Shown here in pieces: positions 1 to 9,356 of a stretch of DNA of 27,229 nt. The notes beneath the pieces are model-generated. The model did no database searches. It worked only from the letters and a program-made list of their open reading frames with translations, and was not told where the DNA came from. Position numbers and translations under genes: made by a program. Positions within the stretch are counted from its first letter, which is position 1, and each line of letters begins with the position of its first letter. This DNA is from Apophysomyces variabilis. Its lineage: Eukaryota; Mucoromycota; Mucoromycetes; Mucorales; Mucoraceae. Where the stretch lies: contig MZZL01000012.1 of assembly GCA_002749535.1 (NCBI GenBank), positions 19,648 through 46,876 of the forward strand, in the 5' to 3' direction.

Positions 1-915
1 GTGACTAGCACACGCACTAGCGTTGTTTGGAAGTGGTTTAAACCATTTAACTGGGATAATAGTTCGAAGTCGAAGACAGCTTTGTGTACCGTATGTGACG
101 GAGATGATGGGTTTGTGCTAACATGCCAAACTGGGTACGCCCCTAATATATTGCTTATCCAATCTAGAACAAGCAAGAGATCAGTGGTTTCTGCTAATGG
201 GAGCAGCACTAAGCAAATGCGAAAACATGTGAGCAGTTACCATCCTAAAGAATGGAAGAGTGCTCAGCCTCCAACCCAAAAAGGACCATTGGACCAATTT
301 GTTACCTCGTAAGTACCGTTAAATATATGTATATCTTGCTGTACTTACATGTAATGTAGCCATCCTCAATTTAGCAACTCCAAATTTCGTCAACATCTTC
401 GGGAATGGGTTGTTCTCAATGACCAGCCATTCATTGAAATAGAGTCAAAATCGTTTCAAACCCTGATCAGTTACCTCAATCCAGAAGCGATATCCATAAG
501 CGCAAACACTCTTAAATCTGATATTATAAATAGCTGCAATCATGGCCGTACTATCTTGAGAGATCAACTGGCAGTAAGATATTTGCAGAATGCAATTATC
601 ATATTAATACCTTCTTTTAGACACTAGATTCTAATATATCTCTTATGCTTGACATGTGGATGTCACCAAATTCATTTGGTTTCCGTGCAGTTACTGGGCA
701 TTTCATCGATGCAAACTGGCAGATCCACGATTTACTGCTAGATTTTATCCATATCGAGGGAAGTCATACTGGGCAAGCAATAGGTGATGCCTTGATGAGG
801 TCAATGCACGATCTCAATATACATTCGAAGGTAGGTGGTTTGATACCGTTTACCAGTTTTAAGTGATCCACTATCAACAGATCTTAGCAATAACAACCGA
901 TAATGCATCAAGTAA
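1..915 (+). pseudogene. hAT transposase gene, 5' part (left copy, truncated)
   Basis: This is the N-terminal part of a hAT-family DNA transposase. Four exons can be read with one continuous frame: 1-308, 360-573, 621-830 and 881-915, separated by GT-AG introns of 51, 47 and 50 bp. Exon 1 encodes a BED-type zinc finger (CTVC, then a QMRKHVSSYH segment). Exon 3 carries the segment around DMWMSPNSFGFRAVTGHF, and exon 4 begins the ITTDNASSN stretch that precedes the catalytic core in hAT proteins. The true start lies outside the window. The frame is cut at 916 by another element, and the rest of the transposase (catalytic core, C-terminal dimerisation domain) is not found on the far side of that element. 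The copy is therefore a truncated relic. Bases 15-915 match the reverse complement of 26329-27229 with no indel and only about four substitutions that I could find. Confidence 0.88.
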
Positions 916-948
916 CACTGCGGTTGAAGGGTGATTCTACCACCTTTA

Positions 949-988
949 TACCATATGGTAGAATCTCTGGTTCCACCCACTTTCCACC
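949..988. repeat. Left subterminal palindrome and TTCCACC pair
   Basis: TACCATATGGTA at 949-960 is a perfect 12-bp palindrome. It lies in the loop region of an inverted repeat formed by ATTCTACC (934-941) and GGTAGAAT (957-964). Two TTCCACC heptamers start at 971 and 982, exactly 11 bp apart. Together these make a plausible transposase-binding subterminal region (inference). Confidence 0.7.
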
Positions 989-2132
989 CAGGTGGTAGAA
1001 TTTCTTATATTACCACATTTTTCTCTCCCCCCAAACGCTGTTACTGTAGCAGACATGCATACAAAATTAAGTTACCACAGCAAAACTAGTGCATTCACAT
1101 TTCCCAGGAACTGCATAATTATTTATGTCACGCGTTTCTAACATGGTTTCTTTTTTTTTTACAGAGTTATCCGCGTTTTCCTTTTATTCATCCTTTTCTT
1201 TTGCAAACTTTTTCCTCTATACCATTTTTTGTTTCATAGTGTTTTACCACTTCTTCATCAGAAAACTCACTTTGAAAACGTTGCTAGTATATGATCCTAA
1301 TAATATGCAACCTTGATCTAAAAGCATACCCTTTGCTGGTAAGCTTTTATCTTCATTTCATAGCATCTCATTCTTTTTTTCTTTTGATAGCTAGAATGAT
1401 CACTACGTTATAGAAGAGCTTGCTTCTTACTTTTAATAAGGTATTTTGATTGATTGACCTAAATGTAACTAATCTTGACTTTTTGATTATTATATAGAGT
1501 AGCTTTCGTTTCTTAACAAAATGGAAACAGAGAAAGATGACATACTTTTTAATGGTACAGATACTTTTTTACGTCGTAATTTAATTACTTGGCAAGGTAA
1601 CTTTTTGTAGGCCTATACGTAATGCTGCCATTCGTTATTGCATGCTGGCTTAGGTATGCTACTGTGTGTTAGCTTTTAGTACGTTTTACTAATTGTCATT
1701 TTTAAAAGCTATGCTTCTTTAACCTTCAGTAATTAGGTAAGATAATATAAAACTAAGCATAAAGTTAGCTATTTGTTAGTACATTACGCTACATAGCTCC
1801 AAGAAAATAAAAGTGTCTGTTTTTTTCCTATATATATAGCTAAAGAAGCTTCCTTGTATATGATAAAGAAGTGTATCTTAATGGCTAAAATAATGTACAC
1901 AACGAAAAGAACATCCAATCGGATAGACTAGATAAAAATCAGTAGCTCCAATAGAATGTATCGTTGTAGGCAAGTTAATCCAATAAAAAGTGCTTGAATA
2001 AAGGAATATGGTCGAATGAAACTAAAACGTTAGCCTCTAATGCATACTACTTGATCCAATAACATCAACGTAATGGTCTCTGCCATATAGCAGTTCATCC
2101 AATTGTTGAACTTGGGGGAGTGGTAGAAAGGT

Positions 2133-2243
2133 GGTGGAAAAGGTGGTGGAAGGTACATTCCACAAACCTTTGAAGAGATTCCACCGCACGGTGGAAAAGC
2201 GGTGGAAAGGTGGTGGAAAGGTGGTGGAATCTCAGATTCCACC
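2133..2243. repeat. Right subterminal GGTGGAA array, 11-bp phased
   Basis: Eight GGTGGAA or TTCCACC heptamers occur in 111 bp. GGTGGAA starts at 2133, 2145, 2190, 2201, 2212 and 2223, and the inverted form starts at 2179 and 2237. Four consecutive copies (2190-2229) are spaced exactly 11 bp apart, close to one helical turn. The prevailing orientation is inverted relative to the left-end pair, as expected for mirrored transposon ends. Confidence 0.8.
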
Positions 2244-2283
2244 AAGTTTCTACTGATGGTAGAATCTTTTTTTGACCGCAGTG

Positions 2284-2487
2284 ATGCTTGATGTTTATTT
2301 TATAATATCTTTATCCCATAACATACTATTGAGCTCGCAGGTATCTCCACGTGTTCGGGTGATAATGGATGATTAGAATTAATGAGTAAATCAGCTGAAT
2401 AGGTCCCTTTTTTATCTTTTGTAGTCAGGTTCGCAAAAGTATAAAATATCAGCAGGTCTGTCCCGTGTGTTGCTCGACGGATGTCTC
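2284..2487. other. Non-coding stretch between TIR element and tRNA-Ile
   Basis: This AT-rich sequence has no credible open frame. It does not continue the hAT gene that was interrupted at 916. Confidence 0.6.
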
Positions 2488-2561
2488 GCTCGCTTAGCTC
2501 AGTTGGTTAGAGCGTGGTGCTAATAACGCCAAGGTCACAGGTTCGACCCCTGTAGTGAGCA
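2488..2561 (+). tRNA. tRNA-Ile (anticodon AAU)
   Basis: A full cloverleaf can be drawn. The seven-pair acceptor stem is GCTCGCT with AGTGAGC (one G-U pair). The D arm has GCTC/GAGC stems. The anticodon stem TGGTG/CGCCA encloses loop CTAATAA with anticodon AAT at 2522-2524. The T arm is ACAGG TTCGACC CCTGT, and the discriminator is A at 2561. There is no intron. The AAU anticodon (A34 normally modified to inosine) is the standard eukaryotic decoder of AUU, AUC and AUA. The internal A and B boxes are the usual Pol III promoter. The gene stands alone among non-coding DNA. Confidence 0.96.
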
Positions 2562-2565
2562 TTCA

Positions 2566-2571
2566 TTTTTT
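2566..2571 (+). terminator. Pol III T-run terminator of tRNA-Ile
   Basis: Six consecutive T residues begin 5 nt after the discriminator base of the tRNA gene, a standard Pol III termination signal. Confidence 0.85.
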
Positions 2572-5500
2572 GCCCCAATAATTTTTGTGGTGTCGTTATT
2601 TGTGCACGCAAATCAAGTCTCGGATCTTCACTTTTTTAGAGATGATCAAAGTTACCGGTATTCAGAAAAAGGAACATCATTCGCTTGAGAGCTTTTTCGA
2701 TAGCAGAAACTCTTCTGAAATGGGTTGAAACAATAAGCCATCCGATTAGAAGTGTATAAAAAATCTGGAGATTGACTTATTACGTGGCGCCATGGTTAGC
2801 ATACAATCGCTATTATTTGTTGATAAAGTCCGGCGGGTTGAGGATCGGTTATATCGAGACCAAGATAGATTGTGCAAAATGACCATATTGTTGTAGTTAT
2901 TGAGAAGATCCTGCAAGAAAAGTCTACGTTCTATCGCACCTAAAACCTGCAGTTTGATTTAAAGATCAATGGTAGTAAAGCTAATTTATGCCTAATTTCT
3001 GTTGGAGCAATACACTCTCTATTTTCTATATGCTACAATACTACTTCTTCAGTAGCAGATGTAATTCTTCAAGAGCTGACTGGCACGGTTTCATCTCTCT
3101 GCTCATGTCCAACCTGTTCTAATTAAACATGAGATTTGAAAGCTTTTAAACAGCAAGACATTGTTAAACCGAAGGGAGTCTGTAGGACATTTATACCAAA
3201 AAATTATCGCACAATTTCTTATATTAATATTAGATCTTGTATAGGTTGTGATTCGGTGAACATACAATGTATTAAATATTCCCGGACACCAACGGGTTAT
3301 AAGTGGATGCTTTGATGTCTATGTTTGTCTATAGTGACCGTTTGGGATGGGGTCACCCCTCGCCTTACCGTCAATTAGTAAATTCTAATTTTTCTTGGTC
3401 CTTTTTTCTGAGGTTAAAGATCGGAAATCGATCCGTAGATTTTTCGACATGCCTGTATGCTGAGGAAGCGCGGAAAACATAAAGCTTTACATGTCCAAAT
3501 CGGCGTAACTGGACGGACATTCTCAACTGTTAATGGTGTTATCCTCTTTTGTATCAGAGCAAAGCAGATACTAATTGTACAACTCAAGTTCTAGTCAATG
3601 CAAGTAACATCAGATGCGGTCAGGAACATGCAAGACATATGCCATGACTTTGATGTAGCGAGCCCTGCTATATGACAAGAGTAGTTCAGATGCATGAGCT
3701 ATAACATGTAGGTTAAAGTTAAACGATTCCTTGCTTCGGGAAGAATGTTGGTTATCTCTATGTGAGAACCTTGACAGATGCATATCTGTGATTGAAGGAT
3801 GCAGCTTCACAGCCGGTATTATTCCGGCTATCAGATTTTCGTGACGTCCTGCAAATCTATGACCTACTAGCGATAGTTAAACTTTGTGCATTTGTTTATA
3901 AGTAGTTTGAAACAAGTAACCAGCTAATAACGCGGAAATCAATACGGTAGTTTGGCAGAGATAGAGCAGCTGACTGGAAGAAATAAGCATCTCATATCGG
4001 CAAATCAATTAAATTCAAGAATATGTGGTACATGCAGCAAAGTGCTTTGCGTTACTATCGATAATGTACCATTGGCCAGGCTAACTAAATAACAACTCTG
4101 CAGTTAGCTCTTGATAATGTATAGTTTGTCTTGTATTCAATGCTGTTCTTCAGTCATGTTTAAGTGGTCTTTCACTAATGACTGACGCAAATGTATGTAA
4201 AGCAATCAATCGCTAGCGTGGACCTTTAGTGGAGGAAAGGGCACTTTTGCCGATCAATCTGTTTGACTGGCCATAGACGATAGTTTATTCACTCCTGTGG
4301 CAGAAGCATGTCCCTTTGACGAGGAAACCACAGACAGAGAGTATGTATCGTAATGCACGTTGAGCAGTTTGTTCCCTTTCTAAGTTTATTTTTGGATCCA
4401 ATTATTTTTGGGTCAATGTCATAATGGAATTTTCAATGTTTCATTGTATTTTCCCTTCTAGTTTCTTGTTCATTGAAATGCTAGTTGCGAGCTAAGTTGA
4501 GGACAATAAATTGTAATTTAAAAGTTAAATTAGGGATGGGCAACGGGGGGCCGAAGGGAAACATGCAAAATCCCGAAAAGCAGGAACCTGAGCAGGTGAG
4601 CAGATAGAGAACGAAAATTTGTCAAGCCCTTACATTACTAGAGTTCTTTGCCACCAATGCTGCGTCATGTTTCACGTTATTGATTGGCAATTGCCACCTT
4701 CCCCTTGACCAAATCGAGACATAAAGCGAGTCATAGGTACAAGGTACCAAAATAAGGAACAATGTCTTATCGACTGATTTCAAGAATAAGCGCCCTGGAT
4801 AACTATCATCTGCCATCGCCAAAATACAATATACTCTACGTGTTCTCCACCTAGACCTACTGTGGCTTCGAAATTCTCCTTCAACCACCTGCATCGCTTG
4901 AAAAGGGCAAGACTTCGTGGGCTTCGCCACCCATTGGCAGCCAACGAAATGACCCCCGTTTTTCTGAGGAGTTTGATCTATCTCCCTATTACACGTTAAA
5001 ATCTCAAGTATATATATTATTTCTGAAAATAGGACCAACATTAAGTGTAGGTTGCTAACTTGCGTTGGCGATCTTTGTTGACTTGTTTCTTACAGCATAT
5101 ATTAAATGATAAACTTTAAGTTACTGTATCTAGTTCTGCATCATATTCTGTTCATCATCGTTTTTTTCGCGCTTCAAGAACCGAAAGGAGAATGTGAAGG
5201 GATGAGGAGGCATTTTCTGGTGGCAACCAATTGGGAACAAAAGCAAATCAGCTAGCGGAATGCGACAGACATTGGGGGCAAGAAAAAAGGAGTATTGTGA
5301 TTACTGGAGAACGGTTGAAAAGGAGAGGACTTAGAGATTGAGAAGCATTCTAATTGACAGTTGTCAACTTGACCCTTCAAGAGCTACGCTGTGAAAAAAA
5401 AAAGAAGAAGGAAGGGTTAGGTGCTTTACATTGAACGAACAATGCAATAAAACAGACTTACATTTTCTTGAGTGCATGCATCAAAAAGTGTGTAGACATT

Positions 5501-6000
5501 TACGACATGAACCATATTTTTTAATCAGAATCTACAAAACGTGTTTCTATCACCTCTTCTGAGAATTAACTATATGCGAAGAGTAGCAAAACGGGTTTCA
5601 ACCACTTGGTTGTACAGGGAGAAAGGGATGCATATCCCTATTCTTAAAGGGTAAGATATGGATATCGTTATTGACCAAATACTTTAGAGTACGGAACCCG
5701 TATGAGTTGCTCTAGGAGGGATAGAGACAACCTAATAGCTTAGGTGGCAAAGTACGTCAAACTGCAAAATCTCTGGTCGAGCTCTACAAAGATAGACAAT
5801 GTCGGTAGCATATTTACTGGAGGAACTTCTGGCAGTTTTCACGGGTTTTTGTAGTTTGACATGAGGGTATTGTGTTAAGGATATAAGGTTCTAGTATCGT
5901 AAATGCGACAGCTTGTGTATCCTAAGCAAATTGGGGGCGTCAATTTGACCTGACTTGCTCGTGCCATTCCTTTTCTTTTGCCGCTGCTTAGTTGTTGCTC
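2572..6000. other. Long intergenic region, no supported gene
   Basis: I found no convincing coding region here. The longest open frame (4622-5041, minus, 139 codons) shows no recognisable domain, and I see no splice-linked continuation. The divergent position directly upstream of the carRP-like gene, where Mucor-type genomes keep the phytoene desaturase gene carB, contains nothing resembling a desaturase (no dinucleotide-binding GxGxxG segment was seen). Confidence 0.5.
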
Positions 6001-6042
6001 CCAATAGGGGTGGATACAAACAGGTTTTCTCGATTATAAATA
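6001..6042 (+). promoter_or_regulatory. Core promoter of carRP-like gene (CCAAT and TATA)
   Basis: CCAAT occurs at 6001-6005 and TATAAATA at 6035-6042. The start codon is at 6084, so the inferred transcription start (25-30 bp after the TATA box) leaves a 5' leader of only about 15-25 nt. The assignment rests on motif match and spacing only. Confidence 0.55.
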
Positions 6043-6083
6043 AGAAGCGGCGATTCTTATCTTCATATTCCTTATAGTGCCTA

Positions 6084-8155
6084 ATGTATTTATCAGCTTA
6101 TTACACTTTTGCTGCGTTTTTGGTATCATTTGTGCTCTATAAACCATTTATAACCAAACTTGATCGCATCAAATATTTCGTATTCGCCAGTCTTGCGTCT
6201 CTCCTGCCAGTCCTTATCGGAACAACGCTTTTAGAAGATGGTCATGTAGCCGCAAAACGTTCTTCTATACCACATCAGTTTTACTTTGGATCCCCACCAG
6301 TAGTTTACAAGCAGATGTCTCAGCTTAATACAAATTTTGCGAACGACGCAATAGTACTTGGATTCATAACGGCCCTGGCGGTGTCAATGTGCGGATTAAT
6401 GATGCGATGGCAATTCGCTATACTTTTCGTGTGCCCAAACAGTAATTCAGTCATTTCAAGCCTCATACGCCACGGAGCTTCCTTAGCGTTTGTGGTCATT
6501 GGTTTGTCGAGGTAATTTTTAGTTAATAGCGTTCGTTTCTGCAGCTACTAATGAGCTATTCTCCTTTCATTTGTTTGTGAACCCATACTCCTTAAAATCT
6601 TAATTTAGTCATCCGACCATAGTACAACACCATCAGCATCCAATACTTTGCTTTATGGCTCCTTTTCTGGGTGCACTGTGGTATCTGTCGGGACCATATT
6701 TTGTGCGACGTTGGAAACCGATAATGATCACCGTCTTGATTCCTGCTATTACTGGTTTCCTCAGCGTAAAGGCCTCACCAATCGGAAAAACGACCGCGCT
6801 AATGTCATGGTCAATGGTTGATTGGATATCATTCTCTTCGACCATTGTCCTTGCCTGCTCCAGTTTAGACCATCTGGATGCCATACTTAACACATACCCT
6901 AAGATAATTACCCGCGACAACGTCATGCTTGCACGTATGCAGGATCCAAGCAGATACGAGTATTGGGTCGCATTAGCAAAGCTCATAATACATATGCCTG
7001 CTGAGACAGATCTGCACCCTGGCCCCATCCAAGATCTGCAAACTGCGATAAAACTTCTAGGCCCTGCTTCTCGTTCATGGAAAACAATGGCAGCTCTATT
7101 TCCAAACAATATCCGACAGGATCTTTGTCTGCTCTACGCATTCTTCCGAACAGCAGACGATCTTATTGATGATGCACCAACACGCGAACAAGCAGAAAAG
7201 AATCTTGCAATCATCCGCCGGTTCTTGCGTGATATCTTCTTTGCCACAAAACCTTTCAGTAAAGATATGCAGGATCCGACTTTGCCGACACATGTTGATT
7301 GGGATCTGTACTCTCGAGTCCTACCATCTGAAGATGTCTTATCAGTCTTTCGGTCGTTTGCTCGCGTGTCTATTTACTTGTGTCCTCGTGCGATGTTTGA
7401 GCTGACAGATGCGTGGGAACTTGACCTCAAAGGAGAGCCTATTGTAAGCCAGGACGGCCTCATGCGCTATGCTGCATTAATTTCGGGAACCTTTGGTGAA
7501 CTTTGTACCTGTCTGCTTATGTACAAGACTGGTTATGGCAACTGGCGTCTAGATTCCGTTGCACGTAAAAATGAAGTCTTGGCCAGAGCACGGGCCACTG
7601 GACAGGTAATATAGTATACAATGCCCAATTAGGAAGCAATCGATACTAACTGTTCTCTCTAACCAGTGCCTTCAACTTATCAATATCGCTCGTGACGTAA
7701 TCAAGGACAGTCTTGATGGACGATGTTATGTCCCGCTCCAATACATGAAGGACCCAAAGAATAACTATAATGCTCTGAAAGTCGTGCGCAATCCTTCCCA
7801 TGTTGGTGAACGAACTCTCAAATCTTACGCTCTCCGAATCCTTGAATTGGCAGATCATGTGTCAGACCAAGCGCAGCAAGGTATTGAAGGTCTTCCAGTT
7901 GAGGTTCAAGACGGTATCCGTGCTGCTTTCGAAATATACATGGCAATCTCGCCAGCTTTACGTAACGCACCTGGCTTTCCTCTTCGCGCAAAAGTACCAA
8001 AGTTACAACAACAATGGATTGCCTTACGCTGTATTTATGGTTTCCATGGTCGCGTTGCTCGAGCCGTCCATTCAGCATGCCGACAGCTGATATCCGCCCA
8101 TATACCAGCATTTGCGCGTTTATCCCAGCACACTATCAAACAAAAGAAGATTTGA
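6084..8155 (+). CDS. carRP: Phytoene synthase / degenerate lycopene cyclase fusion (carRP/carRA-like)
   Basis: The gene has three exons, 6084-6511, 6609-7605 and 7667-8155, and encodes 637 residues. Both introns (97 and 61 bp) have GT-AG ends, preserve frame, and carry TACTAATG and TACTAAC branch-like sites. The N-terminal ~240 residues are hydrophobic, with several membrane segments, and align by pattern (MMRW, FVRRW) to the lycopene cyclase domain of fungal bifunctional enzymes. The C-terminal half is a trans-isoprenyl diphosphate synthase fold: LYAFFRTADDLIDD at about 318-331, RARATGQ before the last splice site, NIARDVIKD at 481-489. In this family these aspartate motifs bind diphosphate-Mg and condense two GGPP to phytoene. 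Oddity: the cyclase motifs normally read P-x-E-E-[YF]-M-F-F. Here the first repeat reads FANDAIVL (about 85-92) and the second MSWSMVDW (208-215), so the acidic pairs are lost. Most likely a phytoene (or related) synthase with a dead cyclase; cyclase activity is doubtful. The length is slightly above the ~600-residue norm. Confidence 0.87.
6512..6608 (+). other. Intron 1 of carRP-like gene
   Basis: The donor GTAATT follows TCGAG, and the acceptor is TTTAG before TCATCC. The split codon AG|T (Ser143) restores the frame exactly. TACTAATG lies about 55 bp before the acceptor. The downstream frame is open back to 6604, which supports the splice. Confidence 0.8.
7606..7666 (+). other. Intron 2 of carRP-like gene
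   Basis: The intron is 61 bp long, with donor GTAATA, a perfect TACTAAC branch site near 7644 and acceptor AACCAG. Splicing joins GQ to CLQLINIARD and recreates the family-conserved second aspartate motif region. Confidence 0.9.
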
Positions 8156-9356
8156 AACGTGCAACCTCGTTTCTCAGTTATACAAAAGTTGCAGTGCAAT
8201 CAGTGTATATCCATTCGCTAATTCATCCACCAAAAGCAGTAGCAAAAATTAAGCGGATATCCGCATTTCCTCTTATTCACTCATAGTATGTAGTCCTTTA
8301 CAATGTACATTTTCTTTTTTAACTTCTTGAAATATTATAATAATTCATACGAATATAAACTGCAGCATGCGTTGAAGCATTAATTAAGATGTTCGAGCCG
8401 TTTCACAAAAAGCTAGCAATCTTGCTATTAATAATCTAAGGTATCATCAGCCAGAGTCACTGAATTTGTGACATGAGTCACAGCCCGCCTGCTGAATTTT
8501 TGGCTCTGTCACCAAGCTGAGTCGCAGCTTTTGATACTTTTCTTAAGCTATTTCAATTTTTGCATTGGCAGACGCTCAGATAGCTCAGAAATATCGCAAT
8601 CTCTGTCACTCGCTAGCCGAAGCACTAATCTTTTTTTTTCCCCAGACGGATATCGAAAAATGCATGCTAACCTTACATTATATACACACTTTATCTGTAG
8701 AACTGCATGTTACAGATAGATCTTTATGACCTTGTGTGCGGATTGGCCTGTATAAGCGACGAGTAAGATAGCGATCTTTTGTACTTCATTTATTTGTACA
8801 TTTACTCTCCACGCACAGACGTTGTATGTAAAAACGGATCCTAAAATCTCAGGATCCTCACGTTTCTGATACTCTCAATAACGGTTACAATTCCTGACAC
8901 ACATCCCACAACACCGCTTCCTCGCCCATACCCTCTATACTTACGCATTCGTTCTTCGTAAGTAGATAGCGACGTTGGCCATTGGCCATGCTATTACATC
9001 AACTACGGTCCACCTTTAACTAAAACTAACCAGGAACAAAAGAACTACAAATAACAACAGAGAACTTTGTTTATTTGCTGTAACGACACTGTCAATCTTC
9101 TTTTAGTTCTCTTAAAAAATTTGAGGCTAAAATATAAAGGTATATATAATGAAAGCAATAGACTACACATATAGAAAATAAAAAAGAAAAAGCTCGTTGA
9201 AACACACCAAAGATAAATGACACAAAGAATTTCAATGTCCCACTTTTCTTTCTTTCCTTTTCCTTTTTTTTTTTTTTTGGTTTTTTGGTTTTTTGTTTTT
9301 TTTGGCAAGGAGGGGAGGAAGGGTTGATAAACTAAGCATTTGTAGCTAAAATGCTA
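8156..9356. other. Intergenic region between carRP-like gene and Crypton relic
   Basis: No supported gene is present. The sequence holds the 3' flank of the carRP-like gene, a repeated GGATCC pair around 8836-8857, and a long homopolymer-rich T tract at about 9265-9303. The tract makes a lysine-rich open frame on the minus strand that I regard as spurious. Confidence 0.55.

Larger units (their letters stand above)
916..2283. mobile_element. Non-autonomous TIR DNA transposon inserted in hAT
   Basis: The element is bounded by perfect 9-bp inverted ends, CACTGCGGT at 916 and ACCGCAGTG ending at 2283. Inside these, GATTCTACC on the left mirrors GGTAGAATC on the right. It is 1,368 bp long and its interior is AT-rich. 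The only open frames are short and low in complexity, so no transposase is encoded. Both ends carry arrays of TTCCACC/GGTGGAA heptamers, annotated separately. Its left border interrupts the hAT gene precisely. I could not find a target-site duplication, and hAT sequence does not resume after 2283, so a deletion or rearrangement probably followed insertion. The superfamily cannot be assigned from the ends alone. Confidence 0.75.

Noticed and set aside
1125..1316. 63-codon Phe-rich frame inside the TIR element
   Set aside because: Low-complexity translation of a T-rich interior with no transposase motif.
4622..5041. 139-codon minus-strand open frame
   Set aside because: No recognisable domain, no splice-linked continuation and no promoter signal; I treat it as a chance frame.
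2572..6000. Search for a CRISPR array or regularly spaced repeat cluster
   Set aside because: No spaced direct repeats were seen in this gap; the phased repeats found elsewhere in the window (the TIR element ends and the gypsy leader) are not CRISPR-like.
6633..7109. 158-codon frame antisense to the carRP-like gene
   Set aside because: Shadow of the real exon 2; the plus strand has conserved motifs and consistent splice sites.
9045..9308. Lys-rich minus-strand frame
   Set aside because: It is the translation of a T-rich homopolymer tract and neighbouring low-complexity sequence.
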